From contig NZ_JALIFO010000006.1 in NCBI RefSeq assembly GCF_022867805.1, forward strand, positions 744,001-808,000: DNA of 64,000 nt, read 5' to 3'. Source of the stretch: Cuneatibacter sp. NSJ-177 (GTDB lineage Bacteria; Bacillota; Clostridia; Lachnospirales; Lachnospiraceae). Positions 8,672 to 17,187 of the stretch are shown here, one piece after another (the first letter of the stretch is position 1; each line of letters starts with the position of its first letter). The position numbers were made by a program, and so were the translations under genes. The notes under the pieces were generated by a model. The model was not told where the DNA came from. It saw only the letters and a list, made by a program, of their open reading frames with translations, and made no database searches.

Positions 8672-10390
8672 ATGCAGGATCAAAAAATTGACGATCAATT
8701 AAATCTGGCAATGGATGTAAGCGAGGAGGAGAGGAGAAAATCTCTGGAACTGGATGTGGGGTACCAGGAGAGGACGCGCAGCTGGCAGGTGATCGTCCGT
8801 TATACCGGCGATCTCGGAGCCTACGCAAGCGACGAGATCCAGATTGTTGAACTGCTGGGCGGCTATGCGATTGTCACCCTGCCGGAAGATCAGATTGACG
8901 CCTTTGCGGCGCTCCCGGAGGTGGAATACATGGAAAAGCCGAGAAGGCTCTTTTTCTCCGTGGATCAGGGGCGCAGCGTTTCCTGTATATCGTCCGTGCA
9001 GGCAGGGCCTCAGGGACTGCTGGGAAAAGGCGTGTTGGTGGCGGTCATTGATTCCGGCGTAGATTGGCGTCATTCAGATTTTCAGACGGAGGACGGAAAA
9101 ACCCGTATCGTCCGGCTTTGGGATCAGACTTTGCCGGGGAGCCCTCCGGACGGGTACTCTTTTGGCACGGAGTATACGGAGGAAGAGATCAACGAGGCAT
9201 TGGCCGGACGCAGGGAGATCGCAACCAGAGACACTTCCGGGCACGGAACCGGGGTTTTGGGAATTGCGGCCGGAAACGGCCAGGCCTCCGGAGGAAGGTA
9301 CCGGGGAGTCGCGCCGGAAGCAGACATCCTGGTAGTGAAGCTGGGATCGCCGGAACCGGACGGCTTTCCACGTACCACGGAGCTGATGCAGGCCGTGGAC
9401 TATGCGGTGAGAGTTGCGCGCAGCCGGAATCAGCCGGTGGCGGTCAACCTGAGCTTTGGAAACACCTATGGATCCCACGAAGGAAATTCCCTGGTGGAAA
9501 CCTTTCTCGACACCATGGCGAATCAGGGAAGAGTGTCCATCGCTGTGGGCACCGGAAATGAAGGTGCCGACGGCGGCCACACCTCCGGAACGGTAAGAAT
9601 GGGAGAAATAAAAGAGGTGGCGCTGGCAATCGGGGAGAACGAACTGACCACCAATGTGCAGCTATGGAAATCCTATGCCGATGAATTTGACGTGCTTTTG
9701 ATCACTCCCTGGGGAACCGTGCTGGGGCCGATGCGGAGGATTGACAATGTGCAGAGGTTTTCCGCGAGAAATACGGAAATCTTCGTCTATTATGGTACTC
9801 CCAGTCCCTATAGCAGCGCTCAAGAAATTTATTTTGATTTTATCCCCAAAAGCGGAGTCCTGGACAGCGGTATCTGGACATTCCGCTTGGTCCCAAGACG
9901 GATTGTGACAGGCGCCTATGATTTCTGGCTGCCGAGCGGGCAGGTGCGCAACCCGGACACCCGTTTTCTGCGGCAGACGCCGGACGCTACCTTGACGATT
10001 CCTTCGGCAGCCGCCAAGGTGATTTCCGTGGGAGCCTACGACAGCAGCAACGATTCCTATGCCGCTTTTTCCGGCCGCGGCTATACACGGCAGACGAATC
10101 GAATCAAGCCGGACCTGGTGGCGCCCGGTGTGGAGATTATGACCACGGCACCGGGTGGCGGTTATCAAGAGCAGACGGGAACCTCCTTTGCGACGCCTTT
10201 TGTGACCGGCAGCGCGGCGCTGCTGATGGAATGGGGGATTTTAAGGGGATACGATCCCTATCTTTACGGGGAAAAGCTGAAAGCTTATCTGATCAGGGGG
10301 GCAAGGCAGCTCTCCGCAGAAGCAGAATACCCCAATCCCAGAGTGGGATATGGGGCACTTTGTCTCGCGGATTCTTTCCCGGCAGAGTAG
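8672..10390 (+). CDS. Subtilisin-like serine protease (S8 family, Csp-like)
   Basis: 572 residues. The catalytic triad is intact: Asp127 (VAVIDSGVDW), His191 (SGHGTG) and Ser505 (GTSFATP), with oxyanion Asn296 (GTGNEG). Residues ~1-90 look like an inhibitory prodomain with no signal peptide, and a jelly-roll-like insertion lies between Asn296 and the Ser. This layout is that of the clostridial Csp/Lachnospiraceae S8 proteases, some of which process the germination hydrolase SleC. All three catalytic residues being present argues against a CspA/CspC-type pseudoprotease. The SD AGGAGG is 7 bases from the ATG. It ends one base before the convergent upp stop. Confidence 0.9.
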   Translation: MQDQKIDDQLNLAMDVSEEERRKSLELDVGYQERTRSWQVIVRYTGDLGAYASDEIQIVELLGGYAIVTLPEDQIDAFAALPEVEYMEKPRRLFFSVDQGRSVSCISSVQAGPQGLLGKGVLVAVIDSGVDWRHSDFQTEDGKTRIVRLWDQTLPGSPPDGYSFGTEYTEEEINEALAGRREIATRDTSGHGTGVLGIAAGNGQASGGRYRGVAPEADILVVKLGSPEPDGFPRTTELMQAVDYAVRVARSRNQPVAVNLSFGNTYGSHEGNSLVETFLDTMANQGRVSIAVGTGNEGADGGHTSGTVRMGEIKEVALAIGENELTTNVQLWKSYADEFDVLLITPWGTVLGPMRRIDNVQRFSARNTEIFVYYGTPSPYSSAQEIYFDFIPKSGVLDSGIWTFRLVPRRIVTGAYDFWLPSGQVRNPDTRFLRQTPDATLTIPSAAAKVISVGAYDSSNDSYAAFSGRGYTRQTNRIKPDLVAPGVEIMTTAPGGGYQEQTGTSFATPFVTGSAALLMEWGILRGYDPYLYGEKLKAYLIRGARQLSAEAEYPNPRVGYGALCLADSFPAE

Positions 10391-10391
10391 C

Positions 10392-11024
10392 TTATTTTGT
10401 TCCGAAAATCCGGTCTCCGGCATCTCCCAGGCCAGGGCAGATGTAGCAGGCTTCATTGAGCCCGCGGTCCAGATGACCGATATAAATCTGGATATCCGGG
10501 TGGGCCTCCTGCAAACGCTTCAGGCCCTCCGGGGCGGCGATCACGCACATAAATTTGATCTTTTTCCCGCCGTGGGCTTTGATGAAGTTGACGGCGGAGA
10601 CGGCGGAACCGCCGGTGGCCAGCATGGGATCCAGCACCACGATCGTGCGCTCCTCAATGGGGCTTGGCAGTTTGCAGTAATATTCATGAGGCTCATGGGT
10701 TTCTTCATCCCGGTAGAGGCCGATATGGCCGACCTTGGCGGTGGGAGTCAGATTCAAGATTCCATTTACCATTCCCAGACCGGCCCGGAGAATCGGCACG
10801 ATCGCAAGCTTCCGGCCGCTGATGATCGGAGACTGGCAGGTCTCGATGGGCGTCTGGACCTCGATGTCCTCCAATGGCAGGTCCCGCAGGGCTTCATACC
10901 CCATCAGCGTGGCAATCTCTTCAATCAGCTTCCGAAATTCATTGGTTCCGGTACCAGCGTCCCGCAGCATCGTAATTTTATGCTGAATTAAAGGATGGTT
11001 CAGAATCGTAACATTTTCGTTCAT
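10392..11024 (-). CDS. upp: Uracil phosphoribosyltransferase
   Basis: 210 residues, the standard length. It has the PRPP-binding loop [13 protein letters not shown], the ILRAGLGM segment and the C-terminal uracil-binding [13 protein letters not shown]. The enzyme salvages uracil to UMP with PRPP. The gene converges on the S8 protease with only one base between the stops and no room for a terminator between them. Confidence 0.98.
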   Translation of the reverse strand: MNENVTILNHPLIQHKITMLRDAGTGTNEFRKLIEEIATLMGYEALRDLPLEDIEVQTPIETCQSPIISGRKLAIVPILRAGLGMVNGILNLTPTAKVGHIGLYRDEETHEPHEYYCKLPSPIEERTIVVLDPMLATGGSAVSAVNFIKAHGGKKIKFMCVIAAPEGLKRLQEAHPDIQIYIGHLDRGLNEACYICPGLGDAGDRIFGTK

Positions 11025-11039
11025 GTTTCTCCTTTCTTT

Positions 11040-11175
11040 CGTAGCCTTTTCCTATGGTACCGCAAGGGTATCACTACGTTCTCGCTAGGCTTTTGGGAGC
11101 CGCGCCGCAGCTTGGCGCGCTCCCGCGAAGCACAGAAATAACCTGATTTGGGCTCCGGCTTCGCTCAGTGTTCAC
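11040..11175. repeat. Intergenic hairpin-rich decoration upstream of upp
   Basis: The 303-base gap between upp and the dlt-like operon contains a strong stem (GGGAGC..GCGCC with GGCGC..GCTCCC, about 11095-11126) and several GCGAAGC or CTTCGCT words. It is similar in style to the repeats at 7335-7426. It lies in the 5' leader side of upp. No coding potential is seen. Confidence 0.4.
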
Positions 11176-11272
11176 ATTATATCATGGGGAAAATGGGAAT
11201 GCAATGAAAAATGGGACAGGGCTGGAATTTATTAAGGTCTTCTTAATCTTTCTTGAATATTACTCCAAGTCA

Positions 11273-11301
11273 TTGAATCGAGATTTCCAGTGTGTTAGAA
11301 T
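11273..11301 (+). promoter_or_regulatory. Promoter of the dlt-like operon
   Basis: TTGAAT and TAGAAT are 17 bases apart, 27 bases before the first start codon. Just upstream, 11231-11256 contains spaced direct words (TTAAGG, TTAATC, TTGAAT) of the kind bound by OmpR-type response regulators, which is only a suggestion of two-component control. Confidence 0.55.
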
Positions 11302-11327
11302 GGGAGACAAAATGAGTTTTTGGGGGT

Positions 11328-12854
11328 ATGAGCATGAGGAAGAGCGTCCTGGAATACCTGGAGGAGAGTACCCAGCGGGATCCGGATAAAACTGCCTTCG
11401 CCGATGAAAAGAAGTCGAATTCATATCGGGAGATACAAGAGCGGGCGAGACGCGCCGGCAGCGCCTTGGCAAAGCGGATGCCGCCCCGTACGCCGGTCCC
11501 GGTGCTGATGGAAAAAGGCGTGGACACAATGGCGGCTTTTTTGGGGACCGTGTATGCCGGCTGTTTTTATGTGCTTTTGGACCGGACCCAGCCGCCGGCC
11601 CGTTTGAATACTATTTTAAAAACGCTGGATTCGCCGGTTCTCCTGACTCATCCGGAGTACGGCGATCTTGCCCGGAAATTGGAATTTTCCGGAGATATTT
11701 TATTCCTAGAGGAACTGGAACAAGAGGAGCCGGAGGAAGCGATTCTTGCGGCGGTCCGGGAACAGGCGTTGGATACGGACCCTCTCTATGGAATTTTCAC
11801 CTCCGGGTCCACGGGCGTGCCGAAAGGCGTTGTGGTCGGACACCGCTCTGTGCTGGATTTTATTGACTGCTTTACGGATTTATTCGGAATTACATCGGAT
11901 GACACCATTGGAAATCAGGCTCCGTTTGATTTCGATGTATCGGTGAAAGATATCTACTCCACCTTAAAGGCCGGGGCAACCATGGAGATCATTCCGAAGA
12001 AGTATTTTGCTTTCCCAGCGGAGCTCCTGGATTATATCTGCGACCGGAACGTGACCACTCTGATCTGGGCGGTGTCGGCCCTCTGCCTGATCACAACTTT
12101 AAAAGGCGGACTGGATTACCGGGTGCCTTCGCAGTTGAAACGGGTGATGTTCAGCGGGGAGGCGATGCCGGTCAGCCATCTGAACGAGTGGCGCAGGCAT
12201 CTGCCGGATACCATGTTTGTCAATCTCTATGGCCCTACGGAAATTACCTGCAACTGCGCATACTATATCGTGGACCGGGAGTATGCACCTGGTGAAGCCT
12301 TGCCGATGGGGCATCCTTTTCCCAATGAAAAGGTGTTCCTGCTCGATGAAGAAAATCGCGAGGTTACCCGCACCGGCCAACTGGGAGAACTCTGTGTGGC
12401 CGGAACGGCTCTCTCCCTTGGCTACTACAATAATCCCGATGCGACGGCCAAGGCGTTTGTACAGAATCCGTTGAATCCCCGCTACCTGGAACCCATCTAC
12501 CGGACCGGAGACTTGGCCTATTACAATGATGAAGGGCTTTTGGTCTTTGCGTCACGGAAAGATTTTCAGATTAAGCACATGGGACACCGGATCGAGCTGG
12601 GGGAAATTGAGGCGGCTATGAGCGCGGTGCCTGGTATTGTCCGCGTCTGCTGTACTTACGACGAGGAGCGGCAGCATATCATTGCCAACTATGTGGGAGA
12701 AGGGGAGAAGCGCCAGATCGCCAAGGCGCTGCTGCAATGGATTCCAAAGTATATGCTACCCAATGAGTATCGCAAGTGGGACGAGCTTCCAATGAATTCC
12801 AATGGGAAAATCAATTACCGGAAGCTGAAAGAAGGGCGGGAGGGCGAGAGATGA
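11328..12854 (+). CDS. DltA-like amino-acid adenylating ligase
   Basis: A 508-residue ANL-superfamily ligase. It has the P-loop TSGSTGVPKG (158-167), DFDVSVKDIY (201-210), NLYGPTE (299-305), RTGDLAYY, and the catalytic Lys in NSNGKINYRK near the C-terminus. These match DltA and related stand-alone adenylation enzymes that load an amino acid on a carrier protein. DltA of Bacillus has FCGE at the chirality-sensing site; here the equivalent is FSGE (Ser276), so the substrate may not be D-Ala. It overlaps the next gene as ATGA. First of five genes: ligase, decarboxylase, carrier, MBOAT and SGNH. Confidence 0.85.
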   Translation: MSMRKSVLEYLEESTQRDPDKTAFADEKKSNSYREIQERARRAGSALAKRMPPRTPVPVLMEKGVDTMAAFLGTVYAGCFYVLLDRTQPPARLNTILKTLDSPVLLTHPEYGDLARKLEFSGDILFLEELEQEEPEEAILAAVREQALDTDPLYGIFTSGSTGVPKGVVVGHRSVLDFIDCFTDLFGITSDDTIGNQAPFDFDVSVKDIYSTLKAGATMEIIPKKYFAFPAELLDYICDRNVTTLIWAVSALCLITTLKGGLDYRVPSQLKRVMFSGEAMPVSHLNEWRRHLPDTMFVNLYGPTEITCNCAYYIVDREYAPGEALPMGHPFPNEKVFLLDEENREVTRTGQLGELCVAGTALSLGYYNNPDATAKAFVQNPLNPRYLEPIYRTGDLAYYNDEGLLVFASRKDFQIKHMGHRIELGEIEAAMSAVPGIVRVCCTYDEERQHIIANYVGEGEKRQIAKALLQWIPKYMLPNEYRKWDELPMNSNGKINYRKLKEGREGER

Positions 12855-14068
12855 CGAACCAGGATTTGCTTGCACTTGCCGATACCTATGGGACGCCTTT
12901 TTATGTGTTTGACCTGGACGCTCTCGCGGATAGAACCAGGCGCATTCAAACGTTTTTTTCCGGAACCGCTTCGATCTGTTACGCGATGAAAGCCAATCCC
13001 TTTCTTGTGGGGCCGCTAAAGCCGCAGATCGAACGGTTTGAAGTTTGTTCTCAGGGAGAATTCCATATCTGCGAGAGAATGGGAATTCCGCGTAAAAAAA
13101 TTGTCTTGTCCGGTGTCAGCAAAACAGAAGAAGAATTGATGGAGGTTCTGGAAGGAGGCGGCGCGGGGATTTATACCGCGGAATCCATCCGGCATCTCAT
13201 TCTTTTAGAACAGTGCGGGGAACGAAAATCCGCTGTTTTGCCGGTACTGCTGCGCGTGACCAGTGGGAATCAGTTCGGCATGGACCGGGAGACGGTGAAA
13301 GATATTGTGAAAAGGAGAAAAGAGTATCCTTTTCTTCATATCATCGGATTGCAGTATTATTCCGGAACGCAGAAAAAGAAGCCGGAAAAGGTGGCGGATG
13401 AATATCGGAACTTCCTCCGGTTCGCCGGGGAGCTTCGGGATGAACTGGGCTTTGAGGCAAAAGAGCTGGAATTTGGACCCGGTTTTCCTGTCCCGTATTT
13501 TGCCGGAGAACGGTGGCCGGAAGAAGAGGAATGGCTGAACGCTCTGAAAGCAGCCATCGAGGAAGAACCTGCTCCCGTGAAAGTCACCTTGGAGATGGGA
13601 CGGTTTCTCGCCGCGGAGTGCGGGACGTATCTGACCTCTGTGGCGGATCAGAAAAGAAATGAAGGAGAGAATTACCTGATCCTGGACGGCGGGATTCACC
13701 ATGTGAACTATTATGGACAGATGATGGCGATGAAGCGCCCGGAAATGGAATTTTTGCCGAGAAAGGAAGGAGGCTCGCCGGAGACTATGTGGAACCTCTG
13801 CGGATCCTTGTGCACAGTGTCGGATGTGCTGGTAAAAGAGGTGCCGCTGCCGGGGCCGGAGATTGGGGACCGGATTGCGTTTCGGAAAATCGGTGCATAC
13901 TCTGTGACGGAGGGCATCTATCTGTTTTTGAGCCGCGACCTGCCGAAAGTGCTGTTTTTCAGTGAAAAAGAAGGGCCTGTGCTGGCGAGGGACTCTCTGC
14001 CGACAAACGTGTGGAACAGCCCGAATGAGTTTAATGAAAGAAAGGATAGAAAGCAATGGAAAAGTTAA
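12851..14068 (+). CDS. PLP-dependent decarboxylase, fold type III (LysA/ornithine decarboxylase/BtrK-like)
   Basis: 405 residues; ATG overlaps the ligase stop. The N-terminal barrel contains the PLP lysine in CYAMKANP (Lys47), HIC and a phosphate-binding EFGPGFPVPYF; EMGR replaces the usual EPGR. The C-terminal CGSLCTVSD (Cys321, Asp325) corresponds to the active-site Cys-x-x-x-Asp of diaminopimelate and ornithine decarboxylases and argues for decarboxylation, not racemisation. Its place between a ligase and a carrier protein recalls BtrJ/BtrK/BtrI in butirosin synthesis, where the decarboxylase acts on a carrier-bound glutamyl group. The substrate here is unknown. Confidence 0.85.
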   Translation: MTNQDLLALADTYGTPFYVFDLDALADRTRRIQTFFSGTASICYAMKANPFLVGPLKPQIERFEVCSQGEFHICERMGIPRKKIVLSGVSKTEEELMEVLEGGGAGIYTAESIRHLILLEQCGERKSAVLPVLLRVTSGNQFGMDRETVKDIVKRRKEYPFLHIIGLQYYSGTQKKKPEKVADEYRNFLRFAGELRDELGFEAKELEFGPGFPVPYFAGERWPEEEEWLNALKAAIEEEPAPVKVTLEMGRFLAAECGTYLTSVADQKRNEGENYLILDGGIHHVNYYGQMMAMKRPEMEFLPRKEGGSPETMWNLCGSLCTVSDVLVKEVPLPGPEIGDRIAFRKIGAYSVTEGIYLFLSRDLPKVLFFSEKEGPVLARDSLPTNVWNSPNEFNERKDRKQWKS

Positions 14069-14283
14069 TGGAGATTTTGGAAGAGATTCGTCCGGAGGCG
14101 GACTTTGAAAGCTGTAAGACCCTGATCGACGACGGGGTTCTGGATTCTTTTGATGTGATGTCGATTATCAGTGAGTTGGGCGACGAGTTTGATATAGAGA
14201 TCAAACCTGCCGATGTGGTTCCTGCGAATTTTAATTCGGCGGAAGCCATGTGGGAGATGGTAAAACGGCTCCAAAACAAGTAG
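14056..14283 (+). CDS. Acyl/aminoacyl carrier protein (DltC-like)
   Basis: 75 residues, acidic and helical. Ser31 in DDGVLDSFDVM is the expected 4'-phosphopantetheine site and the LDSF context is like DltC. It overlaps the decarboxylase gene by 13 bases. It would carry the activated amino acid, or its decarboxylated product, from the ligase to the membrane acyltransferase. Confidence 0.88.
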   Translation: MEKLMEILEEIRPEADFESCKTLIDDGVLDSFDVMSIISELGDEFDIEIKPADVVPANFNSAEAMWEMVKRLQNK

Positions 14284-14366
14284 AATTGGCCGGGATTTCG
14301 TGCAATCATGAAACCCTCCCGGCAGCGGCAAACCTACCAATACGAAAAAACCGTTAGGGGGAAACT

Positions 14367-15857
14367 ATGTCGTTTGTATCGACAAACTTTTTAGTCTTTT
14401 TACTGATCGCAGTGACGGGATATTATTTAATCCCAAAGAAATGTCAGTGGATATGGCTTTTGCTGTTCAGCTATGTGTTTTATCTGTCGGCTGGCGTGCA
14501 GATTTTGGGCTATCTGCTGTTTGCCACGCTCGTCACCTATGGGGCCGGTGTTTGGATCGAAAAGACAGATAAAAAAAAGCTGGTGATGCTGGCAGCTGTG
14601 TTGTTGGATTTCGGAATGCTGGCGTATGTCAAGTATTTCAATTTTGCCGTAGATAACCTGAATGCCCTGCTGGGCATTCAGATTGCCGAGAGAAATCTCC
14701 TTTTACCTTTAGGCATTTCTTTTTATACTTTCCAATCCATCGGATATGTGATCGATGTTTATCGCGGGAAGTTTGCAGCGGAAAAAAATCCTTTTCGTTT
14801 TGCCCTGTTCGTTTCCTTTTTCCCGCAGCTGCTGCAAGGGCCCATCGGACGTTTTGACCGCCTGGCCGGTCAGTTGTATGCGGAGCATACCTTTTCTTTT
14901 CAGAGGATAGAACGTGGGCTGCAGCGGATGCTGTGGGGCTTTTTTAAGAAGATGATTCTGGCGGACCGTCTGGCCGTGACCGTGGAAATCTTGTTTCGGA
15001 ATTATACGATGTTCTCCGGTCTTCTCAATGTGATGGCAGTCTTATGCTATTCGATCCAGCTTTATGCAGATTTCTCTGGTGGAATGGATGTCGTGATCGG
15101 AGCGGCGGAGATGTTTGGCGTCCAAATGGATGAAAATTTCAAGCGGCCCTATTTTGCCCGGTCGATCTCGGAGTTCTGGCACCGCTGGCATATCACGCTG
15201 GGAACCTGGATGAAGGATTATATTTTTTATCCCCTGTCCCTTTCCCGCGGAATGAAAAAATTCGAGAAATTTGCCAAGAAAAAGGTGGGGAAAAAAGTCG
15301 GGCGGATCCTGCCGGTCTGCATCGCCAATATCGTTATCTTTCTGGTGGTCGGCATCTGGCACGGCCCGGCCTGGAAATATATCTGCTATGGATTATTTAA
15401 CGGAATCATCATTGCATTCAGCAATCTGATGGCGCCGGTCTATAAAAAAGGACTGAACGCTTTTCACATTCCGGTTCAGAGCTGGTGGTGGAAAGGATTC
15501 CAGATGCTCCGGACCTTCGTTTTGGTCAATATCAGCTGGTTTTTCGATATGGGAACCGACGTAAAAGCAGCATTTACAATGATGCGTACTACGTTTCAGA
15601 ATGTGTCCCTGCAGCCGTTCCGGGATGTGACCATGCAGAACATCGGCTTCAGCGGGGAGGACTTTTTTGTCGTGCTGTTTGGCTGTCTGGTCGTGCTGAC
15701 GGTCAGTATCCTTCAGGAACGTGGTGTGAAGATCCGAGAGGCGCTGTCGGAACGAAACTGGTTTTTGCGCTGGGTCGCTTACGGATTGCTTTTGCTGGCC
15801 CTGCCGCTCCTTGGAGAAACCGGCCCGATAGGAGGTTTTATTTATGCGCAATTCTAA
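14367..15857 (+). CDS. MBOAT family membrane O-acyltransferase (DltB-like)
   Basis: 496 residues with many membrane helices. The conserved MBOAT features are RSISEFWHRWHITLGTW (His272/His275) and the catalytic-type histidine in GIWHGPAW (His332). DltB-like MBOATs move an acyl or aminoacyl group from a cytoplasmic carrier protein across the membrane toward a wall polymer. The SD TAGGGGG precedes the ATG. It overlaps the following SGNH gene by 14 bases, the usual DltB-DltD order. Confidence 0.92.
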   Translation: MSFVSTNFLVFLLIAVTGYYLIPKKCQWIWLLLFSYVFYLSAGVQILGYLLFATLVTYGAGVWIEKTDKKKLVMLAAVLLDFGMLAYVKYFNFAVDNLNALLGIQIAERNLLLPLGISFYTFQSIGYVIDVYRGKFAAEKNPFRFALFVSFFPQLLQGPIGRFDRLAGQLYAEHTFSFQRIERGLQRMLWGFFKKMILADRLAVTVEILFRNYTMFSGLLNVMAVLCYSIQLYADFSGGMDVVIGAAEMFGVQMDENFKRPYFARSISEFWHRWHITLGTWMKDYIFYPLSLSRGMKKFEKFAKKKVGKKVGRILPVCIANIVIFLVVGIWHGPAWKYICYGLFNGIIIAFSNLMAPVYKKGLNAFHIPVQSWWWKGFQMLRTFVLVNISWFFDMGTDVKAAFTMMRTTFQNVSLQPFRDVTMQNIGFSGEDFFVVLFGCLVVLTVSILQERGVKIREALSERNWFLRWVAYGLLLLALPLLGETGPIGGFIYAQF

Positions 15858-16881
15858 AAAAGCCTTAGTGCTGATCGGGTTTGTGTTGGTGTTCTGCCTG
15901 GGGAATTTTTTGATGAACCTCGCTCTCGTGGAGCCTTCTTATATGGGAATTAATTACCGGGTATTGAAGGAAGAGGGACCCTTTGACATTCTGCTTTTTG
16001 GCACGTCCCATGGGCAAAGCGGGATTGTGCCGGAAAAATTGGAACAGGAAACCGGGATGAAAACAATGAATCTCTGTGTGGCGGGAGAGTATGCCAAAGA
16101 CAGCTATTACATGCTGCGCCATGCGCTGAAATATCAGAAGCCCAAAGCGATTTATTACGAGCTGGACTTCACCTATTGGCTGACAAAGCCGAATTATCAG
16201 TCCAATACGCTGCTGCGGGAGATGCCGTGGTCCTGGAATACCGTCCAGTATTTTTTTGACAAAATGGGGGACCAGGATTTTCGCGCCGTGTTTTTTCCCT
16301 GGATGTACACCCGCGATGTGATCAAGAACATGCCGGTATTGAAAAATTATGTCTATTTAAAAATTCAAAAGGCGTACCGGGAGAAGAAGCCGGAGAGCCT
16401 GTATGCCAAAGGTGCATATGACAATGGTTATATCCGGGGCGGGACGGTGCCCAATGACCAGAAAGCATCCTATTCTCCGCATCAATGGAACGCAGAATAT
16501 AAAAAGATGGAAAAACATATCAAAGAGATGCGGTCCTATTTAAAAAAGATGATTGACCTGTGTCGGGAAAAAGGAATTCCCTTTACCATTTTTGTGACAC
16601 CGATTCCGGAGGAGACCTTCCGGAGCGACGCGGCGAATCAGAAAGCTGTGGATGAGTATTTTAAAAAGCTGGCGGGGGAATATGGGGTTCCCTATTACAA
16701 TCTGAATTATCTGCGCAGGGATTTGATTTCCCTTTCCGGCAGTGAGTTTCAGGATTGGGAAGGCCATCTGGGCGGTCTGGCGCCGAAGTTCAGCACGCTT
16801 TTGGGGAAAATGATCCGGGAGCAGATGGCGGGAACCTGGCGGGAGAGTGACTATCTGGATACCGGGAAATATGACGCCTGA
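15844..16881 (+). CDS. DltD/SGNH-like membrane-anchored protein
   Basis: 345 residues with one N-terminal membrane segment (about 7-27). The SGNH-type Ser55 sits in FGTSHGQSGI and the C-terminal Asp304-x-x-x-His308 in DWEGHLGG, giving a plausible triad outside the membrane. Length and context make it the DltD counterpart of this operon, though overall it is closer to SGNH proteins paired with MBOATs in exopolysaccharide acylation. It would complete transfer of the group onto an extracellular polymer. A terminator follows. Confidence 0.85.
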   Translation: MRNSKKALVLIGFVLVFCLGNFLMNLALVEPSYMGINYRVLKEEGPFDILLFGTSHGQSGIVPEKLEQETGMKTMNLCVAGEYAKDSYYMLRHALKYQKPKAIYYELDFTYWLTKPNYQSNTLLREMPWSWNTVQYFFDKMGDQDFRAVFFPWMYTRDVIKNMPVLKNYVYLKIQKAYREKKPESLYAKGAYDNGYIRGGTVPNDQKASYSPHQWNAEYKKMEKHIKEMRSYLKKMIDLCREKGIPFTIFVTPIPEETFRSDAANQKAVDEYFKKLAGEYGVPYYNLNYLRRDLISLSGSEFQDWEGHLGGLAPKFSTLLGKMIREQMAGTWRESDYLDTGKYDA

Positions 16882-16901
16882 GTAAGGATAACAGAAAAGA
16901 G

Positions 16902-16958
16902 AAAACCGCAGCAGGCAGGAGTATGTGTGAAAGTGCATCCCTGCCTGCTGCGGTTTTT
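16902..16958 (+). terminator. Rho-independent terminator of the dlt-like operon
   Basis: An 18-base perfect stem (AAAACCGCAGCAGGCAGG with its complement) ends in a T-run. The A-run at its start makes it bidirectional. Confidence 0.9.
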
Positions 16959-17006
16959 AGAAAATGTAAAAAAGGAGCTCCTGCCAATACAGAAACTCCT
17001 TTTGCC

Positions 17007-17089
17007 TGCCGGTGGTGGGACTCGAACCCACACGGATATTCTCCACACGATTTTGAGTCGCGGTCGTCTGCCAATTCCGACACACCGGC
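17007..17089 (-). tRNA. tRNA-Leu (anticodon CAA)
   Basis: 83 bases, class II with a long variable arm. The acceptor GCCGGTG pairs with CACCGGC, the discriminator is A, the T arm is GTGGG-TTCGAGT-CCCAC, and the anticodon loop CTCAAAA gives CAA, reading UUG. CCA is not encoded. Confidence 0.93.
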
Positions 17090-17187
17090 AAATCACACTT
17101 GTATATTTTAGCATTGCTTCCCAATACTGTCAATCATTTTTTTAGAAAAACTTAGGGCGGCCGGTAAAACCGCCCTAAGCATGTTTC

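Noticed and set aside
12776-12850. Earlier start for the PLP decarboxylase
   Set aside because: It lies within the ligase gene; the ATGA overlap at 12851 begins the conserved protein.
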